From NCBI GenBank assembly GCA_902795905.1, contig CADBMY010000177.1:1-8205 (forward strand): a stretch of 8,205 nucleotides of DNA, written 5' to 3'. Every line of letters starts with the position of its first letter. Within the stretch, counting starts at the first letter, position 1. Below the pieces are notes generated by a model. That model saw only the letters and a list, made by a program, of their open reading frames with translations, was not told the origin of the DNA and ran no database searches. The stretch is from an uncultured Erysipelotrichaceae bacterium. GTDB lineage: Bacteria; Bacillota_I; Bacilli_A; Erysipelotrichales; Erysipelotrichaceae. Shown piece by piece: positions 1 to 6,295 of this stretch. A program made the translations under genes and the position numbers.

Positions 1-714
1 GCTTCTTCCAACGAAGGTGCTAAGGAACTGCTTGCTATGGAGAGAGATCTCGTTTCCAAGTCTGTCTGGATCGTCGGCGGCGACGGCTGGGCATACGATA
101 TCGGTTACGGCGGACTTGACCATGTCATGGCTAACAGCCTGAATGTCAACGTTCTCGTACTGGATACAGAAGTTTACTCCAACACAGGCGGTCAGTCCTC
201 CAAGTCCTCGCAGGCTGCTTCCATCGCGAAGTTCGCTGCCGGCGGTAAGGCTCTGGCTAAGAAAGACCTCGGCCAGATCGTTATGGAATACGGTACAGCA
301 TATGTTGCTTCTGTCTCCATGGGTGCTAACCCGACACAGACGCTGAAGGCTCTGAGAGAAGCTGAGAGCTACAATGGTCCTTCCATTATCATCGCTTACA
401 GCCCTTGCCAGGAGCATGGTATCAGAGGCGGTCTGATCAACTCTCAGCAGAGAGAGAAAGATGCAGTTGCCTGCGGTTATGTACCTCTGTACAGATTCGA
501 TCCTCGTAACGAAAAGCCGTTAACGATCGACTCCAAGGAACCCGATTGGTCCAAGTTCAATGATTACCTGATGGCAGAAGCTCGTTACTTCAACCTGCCT
601 GCTCTGAAGGGTAAGGAAGCTGCAGCGGAACTGTTCGCAAAGACATTAAGCGATGCCCAGATCCGTTACAACAAGCTCATCGCGAAGAAAAAACTTCAGG
701 ATGAACAGGCTTAA
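1..714 (+). CDS. nifJ: Pyruvate:ferredoxin (flavodoxin) oxidoreductase, C-terminal part (5' truncated by window)
   Basis: The frame is open from base 1, so the gene starts upstream; 237 residues of a protein usually near 1,170-1,190 residues are present. The enzyme oxidatively decarboxylates pyruvate to acetyl-CoA in the cytoplasm and passes electrons to ferredoxin or flavodoxin. The visible part is the C-terminal thiamine-pyrophosphate domain. The pyrophosphate/Mg motif GGDGWAYDIG is at visible residues 26-35, and the family signature EVYSNTGGQ is at 57-65. Cys136, in the segment IAYSPCQEHG, matches by position the late cysteine that completes the proximal [4Fe-4S] cluster in characterised enzymes; the other ligands lie outside the window. 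The C-terminus ends in a Lys-rich tail without an extra domain. Codon use is strongly biased (many GCT, TCC, GGT, AAG), unlike the downstream genes, which suggests high expression. A hairpin terminator follows 26 bases after the stop. Single-chain architecture is inferred from the family. Confidence 0.95.
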   Translation, partial: ASSNEGAKELLAMERDLVSKSVWIVGGDGWAYDIGYGGLDHVMANSLNVNVLVLDTEVYSNTGGQSSKSSQAASIAKFAAGGKALAKKDLGQIVMEYGTAYVASVSMGANPTQTLKALREAESYNGPSIIIAYSPCQEHGIRGGLINSQQREKDAVACGYVPLYRFDPRNEKPLTIDSKEPDWSKFNDYLMAEARYFNLPALKGKEAAAELFAKTLSDAQIRYNKLIAKKKLQDEQA

Positions 715-739
715 TTTCTAAAGCCAAATCAACTTACTG

Positions 740-768
740 AGAGAGGGAGCTCATCTGCTCCCTCTTTT
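740..768 (+). terminator. Rho-independent terminator of the pyruvate oxidoreductase gene
   Basis: The arm AGAGGGAGC (742-750) pairs perfectly with GCTCCCTCT (757-765) around a 6-base loop. Flanking A-T and G-T pairs can extend it, and TTT follows. It lies just after the nifJ stop and just before the next promoter, so it separates the two transcription units. Confidence 0.88.
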
Positions 769-777
769 ATATGTGTG

Positions 778-786
778 TGATATACT
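778..786 (+). promoter_or_regulatory. Extended -10 promoter for the glycosyltransferase/RecX-yhaM-murT-gatD operon
   Basis: TGATATACT contains an extended -10 (TGn) joined to TATACT (781-786), five of six matches to TATAAT. The position 17 bases upstream falls inside the terminator stem and does not resemble TTGACA, so this would be an extended -10 promoter with a poor -35. The predicted start near 793 gives a leader of about 19 bases. A ribosome binding site AAGGA (801-805) stands six bases before ATG 812. An alternative -10 is TATATT (791-796), but it would leave almost no leader. Confidence 0.55.
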
Positions 787-811
787 TGTATATATTAGTA
801 AAGGAACTGCC

Positions 812-2803
812 ATGAAGATCGGATTATTTTCAGATACATTTAGACCGGATATCAACGGTGTTGCCAACAGTACATATATTCTGTTTACACAGCTGAAGAA
901 GATGGGACATGAAGTCTATGTTGTCGCTCCGCACAAGGGGGCAGGGTTTGCCGAGTGGGATGAGAACCACGAAGTACTGCGTCTTTCCGGTATTCAGCTG
1001 AAGCAGTTATACGGATATGTTCTGACGACACCGTTTCATCTGAACGCTTTGAATGAGATCCGCGGTCTGCATCTGGATATTATTCACTGCCAGACCGAGT
1101 TTGGTGTGGGTATGTTTGCGCATATCTGTGCAAAACAGCTGAATATTCCGCTGGTATGTACATATCACACAACATATGAAGATTACACGCATTATGTGAA
1201 TATCATGAATTCCGAGACGGTGGATAACTATGCCAAGAAACTGGTAGCGAAGTTCTCCAAACTTTACGGAGATTCATCAATGGCTGTCTTCTCACCAAGT
1301 GAGAAGACTAAGGAACTGTTACAGAAGTACGGTGTAAGGACACCGATCCATATCGTACCTACCGGGCTGGATCTTGCCAAATTTGATCCCACCGGGTTTA
1401 CAGAAGGAGACAGAAAGCGGATCCGTGATGAGTTCGGTATCGGCATGGATGAGAAGGTGATCATCTACGTCGGCCGGATCGCCGAGGAGAAAGCACTGGA
1501 TCTGGTGATCAGGGGCTTTGCGGAAGCGAAAAGACAGGGTCTGCAGGTCAGATTCCTAGTCGTCGGAGGCGGTCCCGACCTTGACGGACTGAAGGAGATG
1601 GCGGCTTCTCTTGGCTTGGAGGACATGGTCATCTTTGCCGGTCCGCGTAAGCCGGAGACGATACAGGATTACTACCGCAGTGCCGATGCTTTTGTCTCGG
1701 CGAGTCTCTCGGAAACACAGGGAATGACGTTTATTGAGGCAATGGCTTCCGGACTGCCGCTATTTGCGCGCAGAGACGAGGTTCTGGAGAATCTGCTGAT
1801 CGAGCCGAAGACCGGCTGGTATTTCACCGATGAGAATGATTTTGCACAGAAACTGGAGCTGTTTCTGCATCTGGATGCAGAGGCAATACAGGCGGTCAGA
1901 GCGAATACGATCGCTCAGGTACGTCCGTATAACAGCGAAGTATTTGCGGAAACAGCTCTGAAGATCTACAGTGATGTGATCAGATCCTATGCCGAGAGAT
2001 ATACCGTAGAGGAGATCCGGGCAGAGGATGATCAGATGCGTGTGATCCTGCATTCAGCTGACGGTAAGGAAGAAACCGTACTGATGTCCTATGATGATTA
2101 CTACGAGGCGGATATCCGTGTCGGACATACATTGTCAGTGGAACAGGTAAAGAAGATCAAGGATGCAGAGACTGCGCTGAAGGCATACAGGAGCTGTGTC
2201 CGCAGGATATCCCTGAAAGACAGAACTGTAAAAGAAGTCAGAGACTGGCTGGAAGAGAATACCGAGTGTACGGAAGAGATGATCCGTTCAGTGATCGGCA
2301 GACTGGAGAAGAATCATCTGCTGGATGATGAGCGCTACTGCCGGGAAAAGGTAGCACAGTTCAAGCATGCCCTGTACGGGGAAGACAGGATCCGCAGGGA
2401 GCTGCTGGACCGGGGTATTCCGTTCATGACGGTTGAAGAAGAACTGCTCAAGTACGGGGATGAAGAGGACAATGCGGTAACCTATGCAGAGAAGATCAGC
2501 GGGTCGATCACCAATGAATCCCTGCGAATGAAGAAGGATAAACTGCAGACACGGCTGATCCGCCGCGGTTTCCACAGCAATATTGCCAAAGCGGCTGTAG
2601 AGAAGCTGAACTTTGAGGATGATGAGCTGCGGGAACTGGACAGCCTGCATAAATGTGTATATAAGGCCCTGAAGCGCTACGGCAGTAAGTATACGGGAAG
2701 AGAACTGCGTTCACGGATATACCGTTACTGCATGGCACAGGGATACAGCAGTGAGGATATACAGGCTGTACTGGATGAAACGGAGTGGAATGAAGATGAT
2801 TAA
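812..2803 (+). CDS. Fusion protein: GT4 glycosyltransferase (diacylglycerol glucosyltransferase type) + RecX
   Basis: The product has 663 residues and two complete parts. Residues 1-395 are a GT-B fold, family 4 retaining glycosyltransferase. They begin with MKIGLFSDTFRPDINGV, and carry TYHTTYEDY (117-125), the donor-phosphate pair R222-x4-K227 in VGRIAEEK, and the EX7E motif E301-E309 in ETQGMTFIE. The closest known type is the 1,2-diacylglycerol 3-glucosyltransferases (alMGS/LafA-like), which make membrane glycolipids and lipoteichoic acid anchors; the acceptor is inferred. Residues about 397-660 are a full-length RecX: an N-terminal beta region (YTVEEI...), then helical repeats near 453-515, 521-545, 571-600 and 615-655, including LLDDERY and GEDRIRRELLDRGI. 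RecX proteins bind RecA filaments and modulate recombination. No stop or frameshift separates the parts. Start 812 was chosen over the upstream ATG at 773 because of AAGGA (801-805) and homology at MKIGLF. It is the first gene of the operon and overlaps yhaM by 8 bases. Confidence is high for both domains and moderate for the substrate. Confidence 0.92.
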   Translation: MKIGLFSDTFRPDINGVANSTYILFTQLKKMGHEVYVVAPHKGAGFAEWDENHEVLRLSGIQLKQLYGYVLTTPFHLNALNEIRGLHLDIIHCQTEFGVGMFAHICAKQLNIPLVCTYHTTYEDYTHYVNIMNSETVDNYAKKLVAKFSKLYGDSSMAVFSPSEKTKELLQKYGVRTPIHIVPTGLDLAKFDPTGFTEGDRKRIRDEFGIGMDEKVIIYVGRIAEEKALDLVIRGFAEAKRQGLQVRFLVVGGGPDLDGLKEMAASLGLEDMVIFAGPRKPETIQDYYRSADAFVSASLSETQGMTFIEAMASGLPLFARRDEVLENLLIEPKTGWYFTDENDFAQKLELFLHLDAEAIQAVRANTIAQVRPYNSEVFAETALKIYSDVIRSYAERYTVEEIRAEDDQMRVILHSADGKEETVLMSYDDYYEADIRVGHTLSVEQVKKIKDAETALKAYRSCVRRISLKDRTVKEVRDWLEENTECTEEMIRSVIGRLEKNHLLDDERYCREKVAQFKHALYGEDRIRRELLDRGIPFMTVEEELLKYGDEEDNAVTYAEKISGSITNESLRMKKDKLQTRLIRRGFHSNIAKAAVEKLNFEDDELRELDSLHKCVYKALKRYGSKYTGRELRSRIYRYCMAQGYSSEDIQAVLDETEWNEDD

Positions 2804-3731
2804 GATCAAAAACTTTGCGGCCAAGGACCGCTGGAATATACCTTTGCTGGTAAAGAATGTGACCAAGGGTGTAACGAATAAAGGTGCACCGTATTTAAGT
2901 ATTACCTTCCAGGATAACTCGGGTACGATGGAGGGCAAGTTCTGGGATGTGAAGCCGGAAGCAGAGGAACAGGTCATCGTCGGTCATGTCGAGCAGGTGG
3001 AATTTGAGGTTCTTGAGTATAACCGGAATCTGCAGATGCGTGTATTCCGGGTGACGGATATTGATCAGTCGGAGATCAGTATGCGGGATTATCTGCTCAG
3101 CAGTGCGATGAAGGAACAGGAACTGCGGGACAGAGTGGATGATCTGAAGGAATCCATCAATAATCCGAATATGAAGAAGATCGTCAAGGCGATGTTCGAA
3201 AAGGTAGACGAGAAATTCTTTACCTATCCGGCAGCTTCACGTATACACCATGGCTACCTCGGCGGTCTTGCGGAACATACGCTGGGCATGGCTGATCTTG
3301 CGGAAGAAGTCGTAAGGCTCTATCCATCTTTGAACCGTGATCTGCTGATCGCAGGAGTGCTTCTGCATGATGTGGGCAAGACGGCGGAACTTGGCGGTGT
3401 TATCTCTTCGGAGTATACGGAAGAGGGTAAACTGCTCGGTCATATCAGTATCGGGGCAGGCTGGCTGACAGAAGTATGTGACGAAGTCGGACTCGGAGAC
3501 AGTGAAGAAGCCATACTGCTGAAACATATGGTCTTATCGCACCATGGCAAGCAGGAATACGGCTCTCCCGTGCTGCCGGCATTGAAGGAAGCGGAAGTGC
3601 TGAGTCTGATCGATAATCTTGATGCCCGCATGAACACACTGGATCAGGCCATGGAAGGCGTTAAGCCCGGACAGTGGACACAGAAGATATTTGCGCTCGA
3701 GAACAGGGCGTTCTATAAACCGAAGATCTGA
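2796..3731 (+). CDS. yhaM: YhaM-family 3'-5' exoribonuclease (OB fold + HD domain)
   Basis: The product has 311 residues, close to the 314 of Bacillus subtilis YhaM. Residues about 15-90 form an OB-type nucleic-acid-binding fold (LLVKNVTKGVTNKGAPYLSI, then GTMEGKFWDV). Residues about 150-290 are an HD phosphohydrolase domain. Its visible metal-site residues are H161 (GGLAEHTLG), H191-D192 (LLHDVGKTAELGG), H216 (GHISIG), H249-H250 (LSHHGK) and D273/D276 (IDNLDARMN). YhaM enzymes degrade single-stranded RNA, and also DNA, from the 3' end in the cytoplasm. The chosen ATG at 2796 gives MIKIKNF and is 10 bases after GGAG (2782-2785). ATG 2790, two codons earlier, is the alternative, but only 4 bases from that site. 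The start lies inside the end of the glycosyltransferase-RecX gene and the stop is one base before murT, so translation is probably coupled on both sides. Confidence 0.93.
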   Translation: MIKIKNFAAKDRWNIPLLVKNVTKGVTNKGAPYLSITFQDNSGTMEGKFWDVKPEAEEQVIVGHVEQVEFEVLEYNRNLQMRVFRVTDIDQSEISMRDYLLSSAMKEQELRDRVDDLKESINNPNMKKIVKAMFEKVDEKFFTYPAASRIHHGYLGGLAEHTLGMADLAEEVVRLYPSLNRDLLIAGVLLHDVGKTAELGGVISSEYTEEGKLLGHISIGAGWLTEVCDEVGLGDSEEAILLKHMVLSHHGKQEYGSPVLPALKEAEVLSLIDNLDARMNTLDQAMEGVKPGQWTQKIFALENRAFYKPKI

Positions 3732-3732
3732 T

Positions 3733-5043
3733 ATGCGGACACCTTTGATCGTAGTAAAACTGGTGCGTAAACTGCTGTCCATGGCAGGCAGGGGAGGCTC
3801 GCTTCCCGGACAGCTGGGACTGATGATGGACAAGGATTTCATCAGGCGCTTTCATATGCCCAAACAGGTCATACTCGTTACCGGCACCAATGGCAAGACG
3901 ACCACCAGCAATCTCATAGCAGAATCACTGCGCCGGTGCGGCCTGACGGTCCTGAACAACCACCGCGGGGATAACCTGAATGTCGGTATTGCCTCTTTGC
4001 TGGCTTCCGGCAGTGATCTTTCATACAACATCAAGGCAGATGCGGCTGTCATTGAAGTGGATGAGCTGACACTGTACAGACAGTTTGAGGCTCTTCATCC
4101 GACAGGACTTGTTGTGAATAACTTCTTCCGTGATCAGCTGGACAGAGCCGGCGAGATGGAGACGATCATCCGCAAGATCATTGAAGTGACAGAGAACTTT
4201 GAGGGTGATCTCTACCTGAACGGAGATGATCCCAATGTGCTGAGGATCGCGGATCATGCAAAGAAAGCCAGGATACATCTGTATTCTGTTGCCCGTATGG
4301 ATGAGAGTACGGTAACGACCAATGAAGCCAGTGAAGGGAAGTTCTGCCCGCGCTGCGGCAGAGAACTGAAATACAGTTATTATCAGTATTCTCATATCGG
4401 CAGATTCAGCTGTCCGTACGATCATTTCGGGGAGATCGAACCGGATATTCTGGTTGAGGATATCGATTACCAGAGACGTACATTCAAGGCTGACGGAAAG
4501 GTCTATCATTCCTATATCAATGCGATATATGCCGTGTATAACTGTGCAGCAGTACTGTGCGTGATGAAGAATCTCGGTCTGGATACAGCCGGGGCGGATG
4601 ATGTATTTGCGCATTACAGGCTGAAGGAAGGGCGTAATGAAGTTTTTGAGCTGAAACAGCCGTGTGTGATCGATCTGATCAAGAATCCGACCGGAGCCAA
4701 CGAGGTGATGAAGGAGATCCTCGCTCGTGACGGAAAGAAGAATATCTGTATCTTCCTGAATGATAATGATCAGGACGGTCATGATATCTCGTGGATCTGG
4801 GATGCGCATTTTGAGCGTCTGGATGATCCTCAGGTCGAACGTATTATCTGCTCGGGAACCCGTGCGTATGACATGGCTTTACGTCTGAAGTATGAGGGCC
4901 TGGAAGACCGTGTGACGGTCATAGAGGACAGTACACAGGCGATCCATGCGCTGAATGAGATGAACATGCAGAGCTTTGTCATGTGCACGTATACGGCTCT
5001 GCACGCAACGAGAGCGATACTGAAAAAAGAGGCACAGCAATGA
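3733..5043 (+). CDS. murT: Lipid II isoglutaminyl synthase, Mur ligase subunit MurT
   Basis: The product has 436 residues; Staphylococcus aureus MurT has 437. With GatD it amidates the alpha-carboxyl of D-glutamate in the lipid II stem peptide to D-isoglutamine, using ATP and ammonia from glutamine, at the cytoplasmic side of the membrane. Residues 50-58 (TGTNGKTTT) are the Mur ligase P-loop, NHRGDNLNVG (76-85) is a family motif, and the C-terminal domain carries LNDNDQDGHDISWIWD (342-357), the region supplying the Asp that completes the GatD active site in the complex. A zinc ribbon insertion is recognisable at 205-231, with C205 and C208 (CPRC) and C227 (CPYDH), but the fourth cysteine is replaced: D230, followed by H231. 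The start at 3733 follows the yhaM stop by one base and has only a weak GAAG upstream, so translational coupling is likely. The first ATG of the longer frame at 3691 lies inside yhaM and lacks homology. The gene overlaps gatD by 4 bases. Confidence 0.95.
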   Translation: MRTPLIVVKLVRKLLSMAGRGGSLPGQLGLMMDKDFIRRFHMPKQVILVTGTNGKTTTSNLIAESLRRCGLTVLNNHRGDNLNVGIASLLASGSDLSYNIKADAAVIEVDELTLYRQFEALHPTGLVVNNFFRDQLDRAGEMETIIRKIIEVTENFEGDLYLNGDDPNVLRIADHAKKARIHLYSVARMDESTVTTNEASEGKFCPRCGRELKYSYYQYSHIGRFSCPYDHFGEIEPDILVEDIDYQRRTFKADGKVYHSYINAIYAVYNCAAVLCVMKNLGLDTAGADDVFAHYRLKEGRNEVFELKQPCVIDLIKNPTGANEVMKEILARDGKKNICIFLNDNDQDGHDISWIWDAHFERLDDPQVERIICSGTRAYDMALRLKYEGLEDRVTVIEDSTQAIHALNEMNMQSFVMCTYTALHATRAILKKEAQQ

Positions 5044-5771
5044 AGATAAGAATACTGTGGATGTACCATGATCTGATGGATCTGTACGGTGATAAAGGAA
5101 ATATACAGGTACTGAAGACACGCTGTGAGAAACGGGGGATAGAGTGTGAGATAAAAACAGTCTCCCTCGGAGAGCGTGCAGACTGTCAGGAGTATGATCT
5201 CTTTTTCCTCGGCGGCGGTGCTGATCTTGAACAGACGATCATCTATGAAGATCTGCTGAAGAGAAAAGACAGTATCCTTGAGGCAAAGGCATCGGGAACA
5301 GCCTTCCTGCTGATCTGCGGCGGCTATCAGCTCTTCGGACAGTACTACCTTGACCAGGACGGAAAGAAGATCGACGGTCTTGGCATCTATGACTACTATA
5401 CGGAAAGCACCGACAGAGATCACCGCTGCATAGGCAATATCGCTGTTGAGGCAGAACTGGACGGCAGAAGATTCAAGGCTGTCGGATTTGAGAATCACGG
5501 CGGTCAGACAAAGAATGTCGGTTCACCGTTTGCAAAGGTACTGAAAGGACACGGCAATACCTACAAAGGCATGTATGAGGGCTATGCGGATGCACAGGTG
5601 ATCGGTACGTATATGCATGGACCGCTGCTGCCGAAGAATCCGATGATCGCGGATATCGTGATCGCAAGAGCCCTGAAGAGACATTACGGAGAAGTAACAC
5701 TGGAACCTCTGGATGATACCCTGGAGAACAGAGCCAGAGAGGTCATGTTAAAGAGGCTTGGTGTACAATAA
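5040..5771 (+). CDS. gatD: Lipid II isoglutaminyl synthase, glutamine amidotransferase subunit GatD
   Basis: The product has 243 residues, the same length as Staphylococcus aureus GatD. It is a class I (CobB/CobQ-type) glutamine amidotransferase that hydrolyses glutamine and delivers ammonia to MurT. The nucleophile is C93 in LLICGGYQLFG, and the catalytic histidine is H193 in GTYMHGPLLPKNP. The region around R129 (RDHRCIGN) corresponds to the segment used for glutamine binding in characterised GatD. Other family segments are LYGDKGNI (15-22), FFLGGGADLEQ (55-65) and GFENHGGQT (149-157). The start is ATG 5040, overlapping the murT stop as ATGA, with AAGAGG (5027-5032) seven bases upstream. 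A longer frame from 4983 has no homology in its first 19 residues. It is the last gene of the operon: its stop codon touches the terminator stem. The pair is expected to form a MurT-GatD heterodimer. Confidence 0.96.
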   Translation: MKIRILWMYHDLMDLYGDKGNIQVLKTRCEKRGIECEIKTVSLGERADCQEYDLFFLGGGADLEQTIIYEDLLKRKDSILEAKASGTAFLLICGGYQLFGQYYLDQDGKKIDGLGIYDYYTESTDRDHRCIGNIAVEAELDGRRFKAVGFENHGGQTKNVGSPFAKVLKGHGNTYKGMYEGYADAQVIGTYMHGPLLPKNPMIADIVIARALKRHYGEVTLEPLDDTLENRAREVMLKRLGVQ

Positions 5772-5791
5772 AAGATCCCTGAGGGATCTTT
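5771..5791 (+). terminator. Terminator at the end of the murT-gatD operon, between convergent genes
   Basis: AAAGATCCC (5771-5779) pairs perfectly with GGGATCTTT (5783-5791) around the loop TGA, followed by GTTGTTTTA. The first stem base is the last base of the gatD stop codon. The hit stop lies seven bases beyond the stem on the other strand, so the hairpin could serve both genes, but the T-run is poor on the minus strand. Confidence 0.8.
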
Positions 5792-5797
5792 GTTGTT

Positions 5798-6190
5798 TTA
5801 TGCGGTTATTCTGGTGAAGACTTCATCCAGGTCGACAGGTGTCTCTGCTTCATGGAAAGAGATAGCCGTATCATTGCCGTAACGGGGAATGATATGGAAG
5901 TGCAGATGACTGACAGACTGTCCGGCAGCTTCACCGACGTTGGTGACGATGTTTACACCCTGTGCACCGAGGGCTTTGACGATGCGTTCAGCCAGCGTAT
6001 GCGTAACATCGATGACCTGATGTACGGTATCTGTATCCGCTGTGATAAAGTCATCGGTGTGCTTCTTCGGCATGACCAGTGTATGTCCGGCAGAGAGGGG
6101 ATTGATATCCATGATCGCCAGAACATGTTCGTCTTCATAAACTTTGCGGCTGGGAATATTCCCGGCAATGATCTCACAAAATACACACAT
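5798..6190 (-). CDS. hit: HIT-family (histidine triad) nucleotide hydrolase, Hint-like
   Basis: The product has 130 residues, normal for bacterial Hint/HIT proteins. These cytoplasmic enzymes hydrolyse nucleoside phosphoramidates or related AMP conjugates; the physiological substrate in Gram-positives is not settled. The triad H95-x-H97-x-H99 is in SHLHFHIIPR, with H97 the expected nucleophile. An N-terminal CVFCEII gives C2 and C5, and with H44 (PKKHTDDF) it may form the structural zinc site seen in many Hint proteins. ISFHEAETP lies near the C-terminus. ATG 6190 was chosen over the in-frame ATG at 6214 because a strong GGAGGT (plus-strand 6200-6205) stands nine bases before it and the family starts with M-C-x-F-C. 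It is convergent with gatD and divergent from the Fur-family gene, and appears monocistronic. Confidence 0.94.
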   Translation of the reverse strand: MCVFCEIIAGNIPSRKVYEDEHVLAIMDINPLSAGHTLVMPKKHTDDFITADTDTVHQVIDVTHTLAERIVKALGAQGVNIVTNVGEAAGQSVSHLHFHIIPRYGNDTAISFHEAETPVDLDEVFTRITA

Positions 6191-6199
6191 GATATATGT

Positions 6200-6205
6200 A
6201 CCTCC
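6200..6205 (-). promoter_or_regulatory. Ribosome binding site fixing the hit start
   Basis: On the minus strand this reads GGAGGT, nine bases before ATG 6190. It lies inside the longer reading frame that begins at 6214, and so argues for the shorter 130-residue protein. Confidence 0.75.
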
Positions 6206-6212
6206 GATATTC

Positions 6213-6218
6213 ATTATA
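6213..6218 (-). promoter_or_regulatory. Candidate -10 element for hit
   Basis: On the minus strand this is a perfect TATAAT, 22 bases upstream of the hit ATG. The predicted start near 6206 would leave a leader of about 16 bases beginning at the ribosome binding site. At 17-base spacing the -35 position (6236-6241) reads CTGCAT, a poor match, so the promoter is either weak or activator-assisted, or this is not the true -10. Confidence 0.45.
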
Positions 6219-6248
6219 CTGTCTGTACCGGTGTTATGCAGAAATAAG

Positions 6249-6277
6249 TTGACAATTCGTATGTATTAAGTGAAAAT
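6249..6277 (+). promoter_or_regulatory. Candidate promoter for the Fur/Zur-family gene and znuA-like gene
   Basis: A perfect -35 TTGACA (6249-6254) is followed after exactly 17 bases by GAAAAT (6272-6277), which matches four of six -10 positions including the final T. The predicted start near 6284 leaves only about 12 bases before ATG 6296. An inverted repeat overlaps the predicted start, which would suit a repressed promoter. Confidence 0.5.
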
Positions 6278-6291
6278 GAAAACGGATTTCA
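6277..6291 (+). promoter_or_regulatory. Candidate Fur/Zur-family operator (7-1-7 inverted repeat)
   Basis: TGAAAAC-G-GATTTCA is a 15-base inverted repeat in which six of seven positions are symmetrical. The 7-1-7 form is the arrangement known for Fur-family operators, though the bases are not a textbook Zur or Fur box. It covers the end of the -10 and the predicted transcription start of the adjacent regulator gene. Autoregulation by that regulator is inferred. Confidence 0.35.
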
Positions 6292-6295
6292 AATT

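Noticed and set aside
773..811. Earlier in-frame start for the glycosyltransferase-RecX gene
   Set aside because: ATG 773 lies before the likely -10 (781-786) and so outside the transcript. The 13 extra residues have no family similarity, and AAGGA is placed for ATG 812.
1760..2650. Minus-strand open frames under the fusion gene (1760-2053 and 2288-2650)
   Set aside because: Both are antisense to conserved RecX or glycosyltransferase sequence and have no domain evidence. I also considered whether they marked a frameshift at the fusion junction, but the plus frame is continuous and well conserved through it.
2213..2803. The RecX half as a decaying remnant or pseudogene
   Set aside because: The frame is intact, the helical repeats keep their expected residues (for example LLDDERY and the GEDRIRRELLDRGI repeat), and the length matches stand-alone RecX.
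4021..4809. Open frame of 262 codons on the minus strand, antisense to murT
   Set aside because: It lies wholly inside murT, which has clear homology and motifs on the plus strand. The antisense product shows no recognisable domain and no good ribosome binding site; it is a by-product of murT codon use.
4830..5498. Open frame of 222 codons on the minus strand across the murT-gatD junction
   Set aside because: It overlaps two well-supported genes and their 4-base junction, and its translation resembles no known family.
6191..6214. Longer HIT protein starting at 6214
   Set aside because: The strong GGAGGT lies inside this extension and fits ATG 6190; the eight added residues do not belong to the family, and 6214 overlaps the candidate -10.
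5852..6247. Open frame of 131 codons on the plus strand over hit
   Set aside because: It is opposite the HIT gene, whose triad HLHFHI and ribosome binding site are clear. The plus-strand product has no recognisable features.
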